Shown in pieces: positions 31,637-44,955 of a stretch of DNA of 64,000 nucleotides. The notes under the pieces are model-generated. The model searched no databases. It was not told the origin of the DNA and was given only the letters and a program-made list of their open reading frames with translations. The stretch lies in contig JARWKL010000013.1 in assembly GCA_029961685.1 (NCBI GenBank), positions 25,636,922 to 25,700,921 of the forward strand, in the 5' to 3' direction. A program made the position numbers and the translations under genes. This DNA comes from Aristolochia californica. Its lineage: Eukaryota > Streptophyta > Magnoliopsida > Piperales > Aristolochiaceae. Position 1 is the first letter of the stretch. Each line of letters opens with the position of its first letter.

Positions 31637-33303
31637 TGTAGATGATATGGTGTTAGTTGTTCAGTTCCTCTATCGATGCAATGAAAAATTGAAGGAGATG
31701 TTTGAAAATTTTGGAAGTTATGACGGAGGTCAATCATGACTCATAAGGATTACAATTTTGATTAATTTTAGTGAGTTCTTAGTGATGAAGTACAGAGTCA
31801 TAGGGTGGGATGGTGATACTCACCTAATGATTATTAAGGCCAAAGTTCCACTTTGTCACGGGTTTTTTATTATATTTAATGTTGAAGATGATCATAATTT
31901 GATTGAATTATTTAAGCTTGCTTCAGTTAATCAATCTATGGTTGTAGATATTTACTTGGAAAAGAAGGTATTAAGACAATAAGTTCATGAAAGGGAAGGT
32001 ACGATGAATCAAGATTTTCTTGGTGAAACATCCTATCCCTAAGAATTGCCAAGTAGATTTGATGATATAGAGGAGTAAGTATTTATATTCGTATATTCAT
32101 GATATGGATTATAATAAGTTTACATGACGTGTTTTTAATTACTAACTATTATCTATATAGATATAGTACACAAGGGCATGAATTAGGGTCTTTGAAGCCC
32201 TTGCCTATGGCATCACTATCTGAGGGTGAAACATCTTCACCCATGTAATTTCGTATACCTCTTCGTTATTCAAGTTTTGTTAGATGTATGATGTTAATTG
32301 TACTCTTACCCGGATATTTATTTTTATTGTTGTGTGTATTTAGTGTTGTCAGTGATGATGGTAGTGATAGATTAAGTGATGATGATATTGACTTAGAGGA
32401 TATTGATAATGATGTTAATATAAGTAAGTCAATACCAAAAAGGAGATGAGATATTAGAAGTCGGGGTTCATAATGACAAAGTTGAAAAAATAGATGCAAT
32501 TGGGTACCCACATATATATATATATATGAAGATGCATGGGAGGTCAATGCTAGGTGTGTCAATGATGTTTCTAGATTAATATATGTTTTATATTCAACAT
32601 TAGATAATATCAGTGTGGGTCAAATATTTGAGGATAGTATCACATGCAATTTTACTTTAGAAAATACTAAATTGAAAGACATGTCGAGTATAAGACATTG
32701 AGGTCTAGTGGTTATGATTATAAAATTAAATATGTTCATAATGGTTGCCATTGGAGTGTTTTTGCATCATATAGTCGAATGATTCATCAATTTAAGATAA
32801 GAAAGTATGGTGGAGATCACACATGTGTTAATACTTCTATTCGTTATGATTATCAACAATGTACATCATTTTTCATTTGTAAAATCATTACGCCAACTGT
32901 GAGGACAAAATTTACTTTGACTCTTGATGATATTCAGCAGATCATGAAAGATAAATATAACATCTATGTCCCGTATGTGAAAGCATGGAGAGCAAAATGC
33001 AAGACTCTTAAAGCAATTTTTGGTGATTGGGCTGACTCATACAATTTGTTGCCATGATTTTTAAATTCAATAAAACAATTGAATCCAGGTAATGCACACA
33101 TGTTATGTTGTGATGAATATGACCATGAAAGATGTACATTTTGGGGATTTGGGTCATCCATTGGAGGGTCCCAATACTATAGACCTTCTGTTAGTGTTGA
33201 TGAAACACATTTATATGAGAAATATCCTACATGCCTATTGATTGCTACTACTCTTGATGGGGACGATGGTTTTCTTCCTTTAGCTTTTCCTAATGTTGAA
33301 TAA
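31637..33303 (+). pseudogene. MULE (MuDR-like) transposase, N-terminal half, broken
   Basis: Order: N-terminal MULE module (VDDMVLVVQFLYRCNEKLK, then NFSEFLVMKYRVIGWDGDTH and MIIKAKVPL); acidic linker (LEDIDNDVNI); MuDR DNA-binding region with zinc-ligand pattern (YDYKIKYVHNGCHWSVFASY, QFKIRKYGGDHTC); FTLTLDDIQQIMKDKYNI and VPYVKAWRAKCKTLKAI; and the start of the catalytic domain with the first Asp (YRPSVSVDETHLYEKY, LLIATTLDGDDGFLPLAF). Stops near 31,738, 31,981 and 32,449, plus frameshifts. It ends at the TAA 33,301-33,303, before the rest of the DDE domain. Confidence 0.82.
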
Positions 33304-33509
33304 GAAAATCAGAGTACTCGGGACTTTAAAAAATTAAATTATTTATTTAAAAAATCTTATTAATCGGTAATTTTTTTTACATTCAATTATTTTTAATAAA
33401 ATATAAATTAATAAAAAAATATTATATATTGAAATAAGGTATTTTAAAATTTAAAAATATTATAATAGAAACTTAAGTATTTAAACATATTATTTGATGG
33501 TTAGTGTTT

Positions 33510-34380
33510 TTATTACCTTCTATTTATTTTAATAAATTATAGAAATTATATATTAACTAATTCAAATTATATTCTAATCTGTTTAATATCTTTCATTATC
33601 AATTTAATATATTTTCAAAACTAAAATTATTAAAAAAATTAATTCCTTTTTTAAAAATCTTATTTATCAGTCTATGTTTTATTACCTTCTATCTATTGTA
33701 ATAAAATATAAATTTTATATATTAACTAAAAAAAATATCATATCAGTAAGTAAAGAAACAAGAAATTTTTAATTTAAAAATTTTTAAAAATATATTTAAT
33801 TTTTTAAAAATATTATTTGTTCGTAAATGTTTTATTACCTTATATTTATTTTTTAAAATTATAAAATTTTATATTAACTAATTAAATTTATATTTTAATC
33901 TTTTTAATACCTTTCTTTATCGATTTTTTATATTTTCAAAACATAAAATAATTTAATTTTTTTAAATTATTTTTTATATGTACATGTTTTTTACCTTCTA
34001 TTTATTGTAATAAAATTAAAATTTTACATATTAATTAATAAAAATATATTATCTTTATGTATTGAAATATGATATTTTTTAATTTAAAAATAATCGTTTT
34101 TTTTCAGTTTTTAAAAATTTTGTTTTTTTGGTACATGTTTTATTATCTTCTATTTATTTTAATAAATTATAAAATTTATATAATAACTGATTTAAAAATT
34201 ATTTTTTATTCTGTTTACTTCCTTTTATTATTGATTTAATATATTTGCAAAATTTTAAAAAATTTTAAAAATTTATTATTTTTTAAAAAATATTTTTTAT
34301 TGGTACACATTGTATTACCTTTTATTTATTTTTATAAAATATAATTTTTTTTATTAATTATTAAAAAAATTGAATTTAAT
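33510..34380 (+). repeat. Satellite-like array, unit about 150-170 bp (6 units)
   Basis: ATTACCTTCTATTTATT variants recur at about 33,512, 33,681, 33,834, 33,990, 34,141 and 34,314, followed each time by GTAATAAAATATAAATTTT-like sequence. Opposite orientation to the 10,500-11,660 array. The block 2 duplication boundary (33,661) falls inside the array. Confidence 0.82.
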
Positions 34381-34389
34381 TTGATGAAC

Positions 34390-35270
34390 TCTTTTTGTTT
34401 CATTACTACAATCAACCAACCATAAAAAAAACTATAAAACAAAATATAATAAGTGCATATCAAGAAATCATAAGAGACTCATTTCGTCCATTTCCTTACA
34501 TCAACATTTTTGTAGATGCATATACTACCTAGTGTGTGAAAGAAAAAAAAGTGAAATATATTGAATCATATCAGAAACACTAAAAAATAAATAAGCTTCG
34601 GTGTGACATTTTCTAAATTTCACTTTGATTACAAATAGAGTCATGGCTTTCAACTTTTAGTGATCCAAAACCACATATTGAAGGTGCTCGGAAAGCGCCT
34701 TATTCCAAAGATACACTTAGTTCTCTCATTTCTGCTCGCTTTTTTCCTAAGATTCAAAAACCATCAATGAAATTTCCCTCTCTTATCCTTTACCGTAGAC
34801 CCTCAAAACCATACCTTCGGATTCCAACTCCCAACTATCTCCAAAATGAAACCTCAGAACTTCCCAAAAATACCTAAAGAATCATAAACAAAAGCTAAGA
34901 GGAACTTCCCAAAGCAGTAGTAAAAAAGAAACTTAATAATTCCCCTACACTAAAGACTCTTAACATCAGCATGATAGTAAAGCATTCCCGAGCATGAAAT
35001 ATATAAAATAAAATAAAACTACAAAAATCATTCATACCTATACAATGTCTGTTTTATTCTTGCAACCTCTACACTCAAATGAGTTCTTTTTAAGGTTTAC
35101 AATGGCAATCAACAACTGACAAGAAACATAAATTGCATAAAGCATAACCTATGATTATACAACACCAATAGAGGACCCAAAACATTTGTTCCACCCTAAG
35201 CCAAAACTAAAAAAAAAAGAAAAACATACTACTATACAAAACAATCATGGTGTGCAGCAAGCAATCACCT
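34390..35270. other. Unidentified conserved segment (block 2)
   Basis: Moderately complex sequence that is well conserved in block 3 (53,755-54,600) but has no recognised protein in any frame. It abuts the MULE transposase fragment exactly where homology to the 32.7-kb copy stops. It could be captured host sequence or MULE interior. Confidence 0.4.
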
Positions 35271-36368
35271 ATCCATTACTAACACATTTAATTTAGTAAT
35301 CATAGTTGCTAGACCTCAATGTTGTATACTTGACTTATCTTTCAATCGAGTATTTTCTGAAATAAAATTACATCTGGGACTTATCTTCAAATATTTGATC
35401 TACGCTGATATTTTTTTATGTTGAGTTTGAAATATCTATCATTCTAGAAGCATCATTGAGATATCTGGTATTTATCTCTCGAGCATCTTCATATATATAT
35501 CTGGGTACCCAATAACTACAATTCTATCATTATGAACCCCGGCTTCCAATATCTCATCTCCCTCATGGCCAATAGCAATTGACATATTTCTGTTAACATC
35601 ACACTCAATATCCTCTAAATTAATATAATTATCTCTAAAACTATCACTATCATCATCACCGACAACCTTGAATACACACAATAATAAACATAAAACTCCA
35701 AGTAGGGATAGCATAAACATCACACATTTAACAACGAATGGATATTGAAATTACATGGGTGAAAATGTTCCACCCTCAAATAGTGATGCCATAGGCAAGG
35801 GGTTCAAAAACCCTACTTCATGCCCTTATGTATTGAACCTATATAAATAATAGTTAGCACTTAAAAAAGTCATGTAAACATATTACGATTCATATTATGA
35901 ATATACAAATATAAATACCTAATCCTATGTATCATCATATCTACATGGTAATTCTTGGGGATAAGATGTTTCACCAATAAAGTTTCGATTCCTCGTACCT
36001 TCCCTTCCATGGGCTCTTTGTCTTAAGAACTTTTTCTAAGTAAATCTCAACCATAGATTTCTTACTTGTAGCACGCTCAAATAATTTAATCAAATCATGA
36101 TCATCTTCCACATAAAAGATAGTAAAACCCTGTGAGAAAGTGGAACTTTGGCCTTAATAATCATTGGGGGAGTATCACCATCCAACCCCGTGACTCCGTA
36201 CATCATTACTAAGAACTCACTGAACTTAGTCGAAACTGCAATCCTTTTGATTCGTGATTGACCTTTGTCATAACCATCAAAATATTTTGACTTCTCGTTA
36301 AATTTTCCATTGTATAAACTGAAGAACTCAACAATTGATGCCATATTATCTGCAAAATCTACGTACAT
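35270..36368 (-). pseudogene. MULE transposase N-terminal fragment (block 2)
   Basis: Starts MYVDFADNMASIVEFFSLYN, then KGQSRIKRIAVSTKFSEFLV and PPMIIKAKVPLSH, and frameshifts. Resumes near 35,723 with an insert-like hydrophobic stretch, GDDDSDSFRDNYINLEDIEC and EILEAGVHNDRIVVIGYPDI. Homology to the plus-strand copy ends near 35,270, just before the zinc-ligand region, so the DNA-binding and catalytic parts are absent. Confidence 0.78.
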
Positions 36369-36389
36369 TAGTAAAAGTCTTTTTATGTA

Positions 36390-37150
36390 AAAAACTACCT
36401 AAGTCCTACTTTTTACTAGTTCTAACAATGCAAAAACACACCTAAGTATAAATTCACCGAACACCCCTGGTAGAGCCCCATATGATTTCGCAGTCTCTAC
36501 AAACCGTACCTCGCCAATGATGGGGGTCGGGTTTCGTTGGCTAATGAATGCCCGTGCAAGCAACTAAGCCTAGTTTGAACTGGACTCAACCCATACTCCA
36601 TTACCCAACCTACTCATAATCAGACTCTCTACCCGTCTAAGTAACTAGGGAAAACACAATAAAATATAGACAAAAAAAAAACTTGTGGTGGATATTTGTA
36701 ACCCACACTCCATACAAATTCAAAATTATTCAATAATATTATATAATATTTAAAAATTAATCAAAATAATTCCATAGCAGATGACTAGTCTTAACAATGC
36801 AAAAACACTTCTAAGTCCAAATTCACCGAACACCCCTGGTAGAGCCCCATATCACTTCACAATCACTACAAACCATACCTCGTCAGTGATGTGGGTCGGG
36901 TTTTGTTGGCTAATGGATGCTTGTGTAGACAACTCAACCTAGTTTGAACTAAACTCAACCCACCCTCCATTACCCAACCTACTTTTAATCGGATTCAATC
37001 GACCCTTGGTTAGCTAGGCCACTCTTAATAAAACTTTGTACCCATCCTAGTAACTAACGCAAACACAAGAAAACATAAACAGAAAAACAAAACCCATGTG
37101 GTGGATATTTATAATACCGGAATCTCCTCACCCCATGGCATGATTATTCC
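36390..37150 (-). repeat. Two inverted units of the MULE long repeat (block 2)
   Basis: GGTAGAGCCCCATATGA, CGGGTTTCGTTGGCTAATGA and GTGGTGGATATTT phrases occur twice, the reverse complement of the repeats at 29,686-31,430. Confidence 0.8.
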
Positions 37151-37251
37151 ATGACACTTCAAATTTATTTAATAGCAACTTCCAACTAAAAATCCTGAAA
37201 ATCTTATCTCAATAGAATAAAGTACAATTTCATAAATATGAAACCGACGGA

Positions 37252-37458
37252 GGGCATATGGCATATGGTTGAGAGTTTAAGGTTTAGGGCATAAGGTTGA
37301 TGGTTTAGGAGGGTTTCAAACCCTAAATCCTAAAAAATTAGTAAGGGCTTAGACCCTAAACATACAAAATTGTAATTTATATTTAAAAAATAAATCAACT
37401 TCCATTAATGAGCGTTTAGGGTTTGTGTTAGGGTTGGGGTTGGGGTTAGGGTTGAAGG
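37252..37458. repeat. Telomere-like block near the MULE end (block 2)
   Basis: TTTAGGG/TTAGGGTTGGGG words on the plus strand with a short opposite-orientation CCCTAAAT stretch, only about 50 bp inside the MULE terminus at 37,509. Confidence 0.8.
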
Positions 37459-37509
37459 TTATTTGTGTTAATATTTTTTTAAAAAATGGTAGTAAAGTAA
37501 AATTCCCTA
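37459..37509 (+). mobile_element. MULE terminus (block 2)
   Basis: GTTATTTGTGTTAATATTTT ... AGTAAAGTAAAATTCCCTA matches the end at 11,945-12,000. P450 3'-flank sequence follows, so this end lies about 260 bp beyond the P450 pseudogene stop codon. Confidence 0.65.
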
Positions 37510-38934
37510 AAGAAAATAACAAATGAAAATAGCATTTAGAGAAAGCAATGAATGGACCAGAGTGGGTCTTGCTTGTGAATACAGAATGCAGCAAAAAGGC
37601 TAATCTTTTATAGCTGCACTAATTATATTCATGCACATAAGACATCTAACACAACACTTTAGTGGCCGAGCTTCACTGCAGAAGCACATTTGATAGAACT
37701 ACAACTATACATGGTTGTACACAACAGCCATATTTGATATTTGGATTGCTTTGTTTTTAAACAAGGCTAGTTGCGAGAGTACAGACCCAGATCGGATAAT
37801 CTTGGTGATGGAACGACCTTGAGAGGTTTTGCTTTCTTCAAAACGATACCTAACTTCTCAGAAACATCAAGCTCTGTGCCCTCTGGCAGTTTCCAGTGGA
37901 ATGAGTGCAGGAGCGTGGCCATTACATAGATTAACATCCTCTCTGCCAGGGCCATACCTGGGCATATCCTCCTTCCTGACCCAAACGGAAAGTAATGGAA
38001 GTCATTGCCAGTAATCTCACGTTTGCCGTTGCCCATCAAGAACCTCTCGGGTCTGAACTCTTCGGGAGACTCCCATGCCGCAGGGTTCCTTTGGATTGCC
38101 CACTTGTTCACCAAGACGCGAGAGCCCTTAGGCACCATGTAACCGCCAACTGGAGTCGACTGCCTCGGGGTCCTCGGAAGCATGAGTGGAACCACAGGGT
38201 GAAGACGAAGAACTTCCTTCACAAAAGCGTTCACGTAGTGCAGCTTAGGAAGATGAACCTCTTCCACGGAATGATTCCTTCCTACGACCTTGTCCAGCTC
38301 TTCTTGGGCGTTTTTCATAACCTCCGGATGCTTCATCACCTCTATCATTGCCCACTCCATCGTTGTCCACGTTGTGTCATTACCAGCAAGCACCAATTCC
38401 TGTGAAGGAAATCAGAAATAAACTCATGAAAACCAACTTGTATTAGACACAAACTTGACTCGCGCAGTGAAGAAAGCTGGGGAAGAAAGATACTTGCCAT
38501 AAGCAAAGACTTGATGTGAGATCTGGTGAGGGGAGTCCTTGTATCGCCACTGTTTTGTATCTCCAATAATATCTGTAGGAAATCTCTGGTCCCCTCAGTG
38601 TTGCCCCTTTTCTGGCTTTGATTTATGAGTGAGTCGAGGATTTGCTCAAGCCTAACTCCGCCCTTCTTCGTCTGGCAGAAGACTCCCCCTAAATCAAACA
38701 GAGCTAGAACCGGAAAGAAATCCAACACGTCGGGCTTGTAGAAGACACCCGTCAGGTATTCTACCACTAGCTGAAACTCGTCTCCCACCTTACGCTTCTC
38801 CTCCTCAGCGACCGACCCCACAGCAATCCCGTAATCACCTTGTACATCACCACGAACATAACGTTTCCGACGTTAGTTGGAGCTCCGGTGCCGCCGTGGA
38901 CTTCTGCCACCTTCTCCCGGACGACACTACGGCG

Positions 38935-39121
38935 TGTTAATGTAAATATGTATATGTAAAGGGGCATACTTGTCCTTTTCTTTGGTCCAAGGGCATACTT
39001 GTAAATTCCTTCTTCCTCTTCTTTTTCGAATAGGGTTTCTCATGAACCTGACAGGATTTTTTGTAATCTGGATTCAGAGTTTGATAATGGAAAAACCTCT
39101 CTGAAATCAGAGAGATTTACA
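38935..39121 (+). repeat. Copia 5' LTR, 187 bp
   Basis: TG...CA ended, bordered by the target duplication on the left and the primer site TGGTATCAGAGC on the right. Confidence 0.92.
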
Positions 39122-42100
39122 TGGTATCAGAGCGGGAAATCGTGCGATTTTGCTTCGATTTTTCCATCTTAGGTGATTTGTTTGTTCTCGCACTCGAATT
39201 TTTTTTTGTTTTGCATGGTTTGCGCTTGTTCTGCTCGTCTGCCGCTTTCGCGCCGCTCGTCTACTCTTCGTCCGGTGATCTCTAGTGCTTGAAGACACCT
39301 CGCCGCCCCACAAAAGCTCTCGTCGGGTTGTGTTACTCAGTCTCTATCGTGGCTTGTGTTACTCTGTCTCGTTGACCTCTGGTGTTAGTTTGTGTGATTT
39401 CTATTCGTGGAGAGCATTACGGACTCACGGAATTTTAAAATTTCTGCAGTAGGTTTACCGTTGAAATTTGTTGATTTCGGGGTTTTGGAGTGGTTTTCGG
39501 AAGTAGTTCTGTTGGTGGTTGTTTGAAGTTCTCGTGTTATTGTTTTTGAGAAAACTTGATATAGATATGTGTTTGTGAGGGAAGTTGATTATAGTGGTTG
39601 GGTTGAGAGTTGGTTTCAGTTTGGTCATTGCCTGCTCGTGAATCATGACTGGTGCAACCATCTTCTGTTGCTTGTGGCATTTTTGCTATTGGACTTACCT
39701 TTCTATGGATTCAATTAGTCATGATATGAAGGTTATTTCTATTCGATTAAATGGGAGTAATTACTCTCTTTGGAAGTTTGTGATGCGAAATTTTTTAGTT
39801 GGAAAAGACCTGTGGGATTACATTTATGGAAATATCACTGCTCCAAAATCTACATCCACTAACTTCATCAAAGAAAATAAGAAGTGGTTGACTGATAATG
39901 CAAAAATCATCACTTGGATCAACAACTCCGTGGATCAGTCTATCAGTTTGCAACTATTGAAGTATGAGACTGCAAAAGAAATATGGGACTATTTAGAAAC
40001 TCTGTATGAACAGACAAACTTTGCCAAAAGGTAACAGATTGAGACAGAACTTCGGTCCGCTAAGCAAGGTGATCATACAATTCAAGAATTCTACTCGTTT
40101 ATGACACTTTTGTGGGATCAACTATATATGATGGATCCACCCTCCTTTCGGAAGCTCCCTGAATATACTAGAGCATGTGATGATCGCAAGCTTACCGATT
40201 TTCTTATGGCTCTTCGCAGTGATTTTGAACTGATAAGAGGATCTATGATTCATAGAGCTCCGCTACCCACCTTGTCTACAACTGTATCTGAATTGTTGGC
40301 TGAAGAAACACGATTGAGGTCTTTGGGTGGGCTTTCTTCCAGTAAGATATCATCACCTGATATGTCACAGGTACTTGTTCCTGGAACACACTCTCATACT
40401 CAGTCAACAGGGAACATACTTGGTTCTGGAACACATTCTCATACTCATCAGTCATCAGGGAAGCCTAAAGTGCCAGTTCCACAAGATGAATGTTCTGTCA
40501 TGGTAAAGGTCATTGAAAACACCAGTGTCCCTCATTGCAAAGCAACAATACAACTCAAGGCTATTTCAAACCTACACTACATCATGCCTCTAGTCGTCAA
40601 AATCAAGGTCATTTCAAATCTGCACCACATCATGCCTTTAGTCGTCCACCTCCGCATAGAGATTTTCGTCCATCTACTGCCATTGGATCTTTGGACTAAT
40701 CAGATGCCCCTTCTGGCCCAGCTCCCACCAGCAGTGATTCTACGCCTGATCTCTCATCATTAGCTGCCGAGTTCACTCGCATTCTTGGCAAGTCATCTGC
40801 TCCCAGTACTCAATTTGCATCTCATACATGTATGTCTTGTTTGGCTGGCTCCAGTGACACTCATAAATGGATCTTAGATTCTGGAGCCACACACCATATG
40901 ACACCCCACTTGTCTCTTTTACATGACTGTGTTAAGCCTTCTCACCCAATTAACATCCAAGCTGCTAATGGTCTCCCATGCCACTAGCCTTGGTTGGAAC
41001 TGTCACTCACCCTACTTGGTCTTTGTCTGATGTTTTCTTTGTTCCCCATCTAGCTGTTAACCTTCTTTCAATTGGCAAACTTACTGATTTAGGTCTTACC
41101 ATTACCTTTGCTTCTGATCATTGTCTTATATAGGATCGCAAGTCCGGGAGGCAGATTGGGATAGGCCATAGAGAAGGTGGTCTTTACTTGCTTGATGACT
41201 TAAAATTGCCAGTATCTCTGCAGGTGTCTAGCTTTTCAGTTTAATCCATGTTGCAAGATTTACTTTCTATAGATAACTCTTTTTACTTATGGCATACTCG
41301 TTTAGGACATGTTTCTGCTTCTTGTTTACAGTTTATGATCAAACACAATATGTTAGATTCTACTATTAAATCTTTCCTTCTTCGTGACTGTGTTGGTTGT
41401 AATCTTGGCAAACAATGTCATTTACCTTTTACATTAAGTCACCCGGTTACTTCTTCTCCCTTTGATCTTGTTCACTCTGATGTTTGGGGACCTGCACCTG
41501 TATCCACTAAAGGTGGGGCTCGCTATTATGCATTGATTGTCGATGATTTTACTCGTTTCTCTTGGATATTTCTTATGCATAAAAAAATAGACTTCTATTC
41601 TATTTATGTTCAATTTTGTGCTATGGTGCAAACCCATTTTTCCACCTACATTAAATTTTTTCGTTCTGATACGGGTGGTGAATATATGTTATCTTTATTG
41701 AATGATTTTCTAAAGTCTGAGGGCATTATTCATCAGTTGTCTTGTCCTTATACACCTCAGCAGAATGGTGTTGCAGAACGTAATCATCGTCATCTTATTG
41801 AAACCGCTCGCTCTTTACTGCTCCATGCCTCTGTCCCTTATGAATTTTTGGGGGAAGCCCTTCATACTGCCACTTATTTGATTAATCAAATTTCGTCATT
41901 TGTTTCTGGCAGTATCTCTCCTTTGAACGGTGGTATGGTGTTCGTCCTACCTATGAGCACTTGCGTGTCTTTGGTTGTGCATGCTTTGTTTTATTACCCC
42001 CTTCCTGTTGCACTAAATTGTCTGCCAAATCTGCATTATGTGTGTTTCTAGGTTATAGTTTTGGTAAAAAAGGATACCGATGTTATCATCCTGAGTCTAG

Positions 42101-42567
42101 TAGACTTTTTGTTTCTCGCAATGTTAAGTTTTTGGAACAGTTCTGTTACTTTCGGATTCCGTTGTCTACTCCTAGTTTGCATGATACAGAATTGTTACAC
42201 ATTGATCCCTTTGTGTCTGATGAGCCCCATGACGACCAATTAATCATTCACCATCCGTCCACTAATTCACCCCTCCATCCGGAGGTCTCCTCTAGTATGC
42301 CTTCACAACAGTCAGATGCAGGTACTGACTTACCTTCTCCTATGGTGCCTCTCCCTCTCGACTCTTTGGACTCTGGTGATCCGCATCTTGCCACCCCTCG
42401 CGTTTCCACTCGTGTCTGACGTCCCCCTCAGAGGTATAGTACATCTTCATATTTGCTCTCTTCCCCCTATTTGACTTTTTTCGTCTAAGATTCATTCTTT
42501 TGTTGAGCCTAAGTCATACAAGGAAGCTATATCTTATGTAAATTGGCGACAAACTATTAATGATGAG

Positions 42568-42575
42568 CTCACCGC
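42568..42575. repeat. hAT target site duplication CTCACCGC (left)
   Basis: Exact 8-bp match to 44,956-44,963; removal of the insert restores the reverse transcriptase frame. Confidence 0.95.
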
Positions 42576-44955
42576 TAGGGGTGGCATCGAGCCGAGCCGA
42601 GCCCGAACCTGCCTATGTTCGAGTCGAGCTTGATTTAAATATTTCGAGCCGAGCTTCGAGCCGAGCTCGAGCCTCAACATACATTTAAAACTTTTCAAAA
42701 AATATATATCGAATAAAATGTATATAAAATTATGCATACATTTTATATAAAATTGGGCATAACTTATATATATAATATGTGTATAAGATTGGGCATAACC
42801 TCTACTTAAAATTGAGCATAATCTATATATATAATACTTGTATAAAATTGGGCATGACCTTTACTTAAAATTGGGCATAATCAATATACATAATACCTGC
42901 ATAAACACTCCATAAACACTCCATAAAATTGTTTATACATTCCATAAACACTTCATGAAATTGTTTATACACTCCATAAAATAATCTAAACACTCCATAC
43001 ACTGCATAACATTATAAATAAACTCCATACAATAATCAAACACAACAAAATTAAATAAAATATCACTATCAATTTACAATCACCCAAATAAAAACTATAA
43101 ATTCTTTAAATAAAATCATATTACTATTACATACTTACTAGAAAATTACAAGAAATATTTTAAATTTTTCTTAGGAAAATTAAATGGACCTCTTATTGCC
43201 TTTTCTAAGGAAATAAATAAAAATTAATAATTAATCTAATATATTATTATACTTATCGATAAAATTTTAATCACATAAAATGTCAAACACAAAATTACTA
43301 TGAAAATTGCCTCATGCTCAAAGTATTATATAATCAACTGTCAAATACTTATTCAAAATTTTTCTATATGGTTTTCTAAGCCATCTTGGCAAGAAAATCT
43401 TACTTGAAAAATTATAGGATTTTTTAAAAAGAATTTATAATTAGAAAAATATTTTGAAAATATACGAGGCACTAATGGTCCCTATATTTCTATTAAAAAT
43501 GTTTTTTCAACATTTATTGAAAAAACTAGTCTCTGGAAACGTATTTCTACTAAAATATCTTTTCAATTTATTTAAGAGCCATGAGGAAGGGACAAAGAGT
43601 TTTTTTTTTCCTTGTTTATGATCTCGCAGTAGGGGTGGCTTTGAATAAATTATATATAAAATTATGCATACATTTTAAAAAAATATAATGATAGGGGAGG
43701 TTCAGGATTGAATTTCAATAATGGATTAAAATGCACCAATATTAATATTTTTTACTCCAATTGTTATCTAGCTTGTTTTGTAATTTTTGAATTTGGCCAT
43801 AATTTATTATGGCCACCTTAGTGCCCCTAGATAAAAATTTATATTCTAGGAAAAACTAAAAATATTTTTCCTATGATACATATTCCCAAAAAAACCTTTA
43901 AATAAAATCTTATTACTATTAGTGACTTATTAGAAAATTACAGGAAATATTTTAAAATTTTTTTAGGAAAGTTAAATGGACCTTTTATTGTCTCTTCTAG
44001 GGAAATAAATAAAAATTAATAATCAATCTAATATATTATTATACTTATCGATAAATTTTTAATTAAATAAAATATCAAACACAAAATTGCAATGAAAATT
44101 ATTTCATGCTAAAAGTATTACAGCATCAACTGTTAAATACTTATTCAAAAATTTTCTATACAGTTTTCTACCCCATCTTGGTACAAAAAATCTTACTTTG
44201 AAAATTATATGATTTTTAATAAAAAATTTCAATTAGAAAAGTGTTTAAAAAACATGAGACACTAATAGTTTATAGAAAATTATTTTTATAAAATTTATTT
44301 TTAATTTTTTCCAGAGGAAAAAGTTTTTTTATTTTATTTTATGATCTCGCACGTGCGAAATCGCACGTGCGAGATCATCTTCTCGCGAGGAAGGGGGAGA
44401 TTATTTCTCCCCTGTTCTGGTTTTCCGCCGAGACGACACCGAGGGAAGGGGCTTACGGCGCCGGGGAGGATTTATCGTCGGAGATGATGGCCACGACGGA
44501 GTCGGCGGCGACGGAATCGGCGGTGACGGAAGCGACGGCGACGGAAACAGAGGCGACGACGAGGAGAGGAAGAAATCAAACGGACGGACACAGAGGCGGC
44601 CGGTGAGCAGCTGCGACGGTGGTATAGACGCCGGAGAATAGCTACGACGGCGGTAGAGGCGGCGACAACAACCGATGGGAGGGGTCGGTGGTGACGAGGG
44701 GGGAGGAAAAAATTTTCCCCCCCTCGCTCTCGCTCCCGCTCCCGCTCCCCCGCTCGCTCGCGATCCCGTACCGATTCATGCCGATTCGACTCATTTCGAG
44801 CCGGCTCGCGAGCCAACGAACCGAACCTAGCTTCGGTCGAGCTCGGCTCGTTAAGGTAAATGAGCCGATTTCGATGTTCGAGCTCGAAAAATGACGAATC
44901 GAACCGAGCCGAATCGAGCCGGCTCGCGAACCGGCTTGGCTCGAAGCCACCCCTA
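42576..44955. mobile_element. Non-autonomous hAT element nested in the Copia
   Basis: 2,380 bp, with inverted ends TAGGGGTGGCATCGAGCCGA and (inverted) TAGGGGTGGCTTCGAGCCAA, bordered by 8-bp duplications, the hallmark of hAT. Both ends are rich in GAGCCGAGC / GGCTCGCGAGCC words (subterminal repeats). The interior is AT-rich (42,700-44,340), then GC-rich (44,380-44,760) giving only low-complexity Thr/Glu/Ala or Ser/Arg ORFs; no transposase was recognised. Related to the decayed hAT at 2,259-4,514, which keeps a transposase remnant. Confidence 0.92.
44341..44378. repeat. Perfect 18-bp-arm palindrome with two G-boxes in the hAT
   Basis: ATGATCTCGCACGTGCGA, a 2-base AA centre, then its exact inverse. 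Each arm holds CACGTG. A decayed version (CACACGTGCGAAACTCGCAT) lies at 3,877-3,900 in the older hAT. Confidence 0.9.

Larger units (their letters stand above)
27465..33303 (+). mobile_element. MULE-like transposon, left part with transposase gene
   Basis: The left end near 27,465 carries the inverted form of the terminus seen at 11,880-12,000 (AACCAACTT, ACCCAACTTTGA, CAACTGCACACGTGTACAG). Inside come a pyrimidine-rich leader (27,825-28,080), AT-rich sequence, telomere-like blocks, long direct repeats and a transposase pseudogene ending at 33,303. No matching right terminus was identified to the right; AT satellite follows. A shorter inverted relative occupies 35,270-37,509. Confidence 0.7.

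Noticed and set aside
35472..35723. Host membrane protein from the hydrophobic N-terminus of this ORF
   Set aside because: It lines up with the acidic linker region of the MULE transposase at 32,280-32,500 and is duplicated in block 3.
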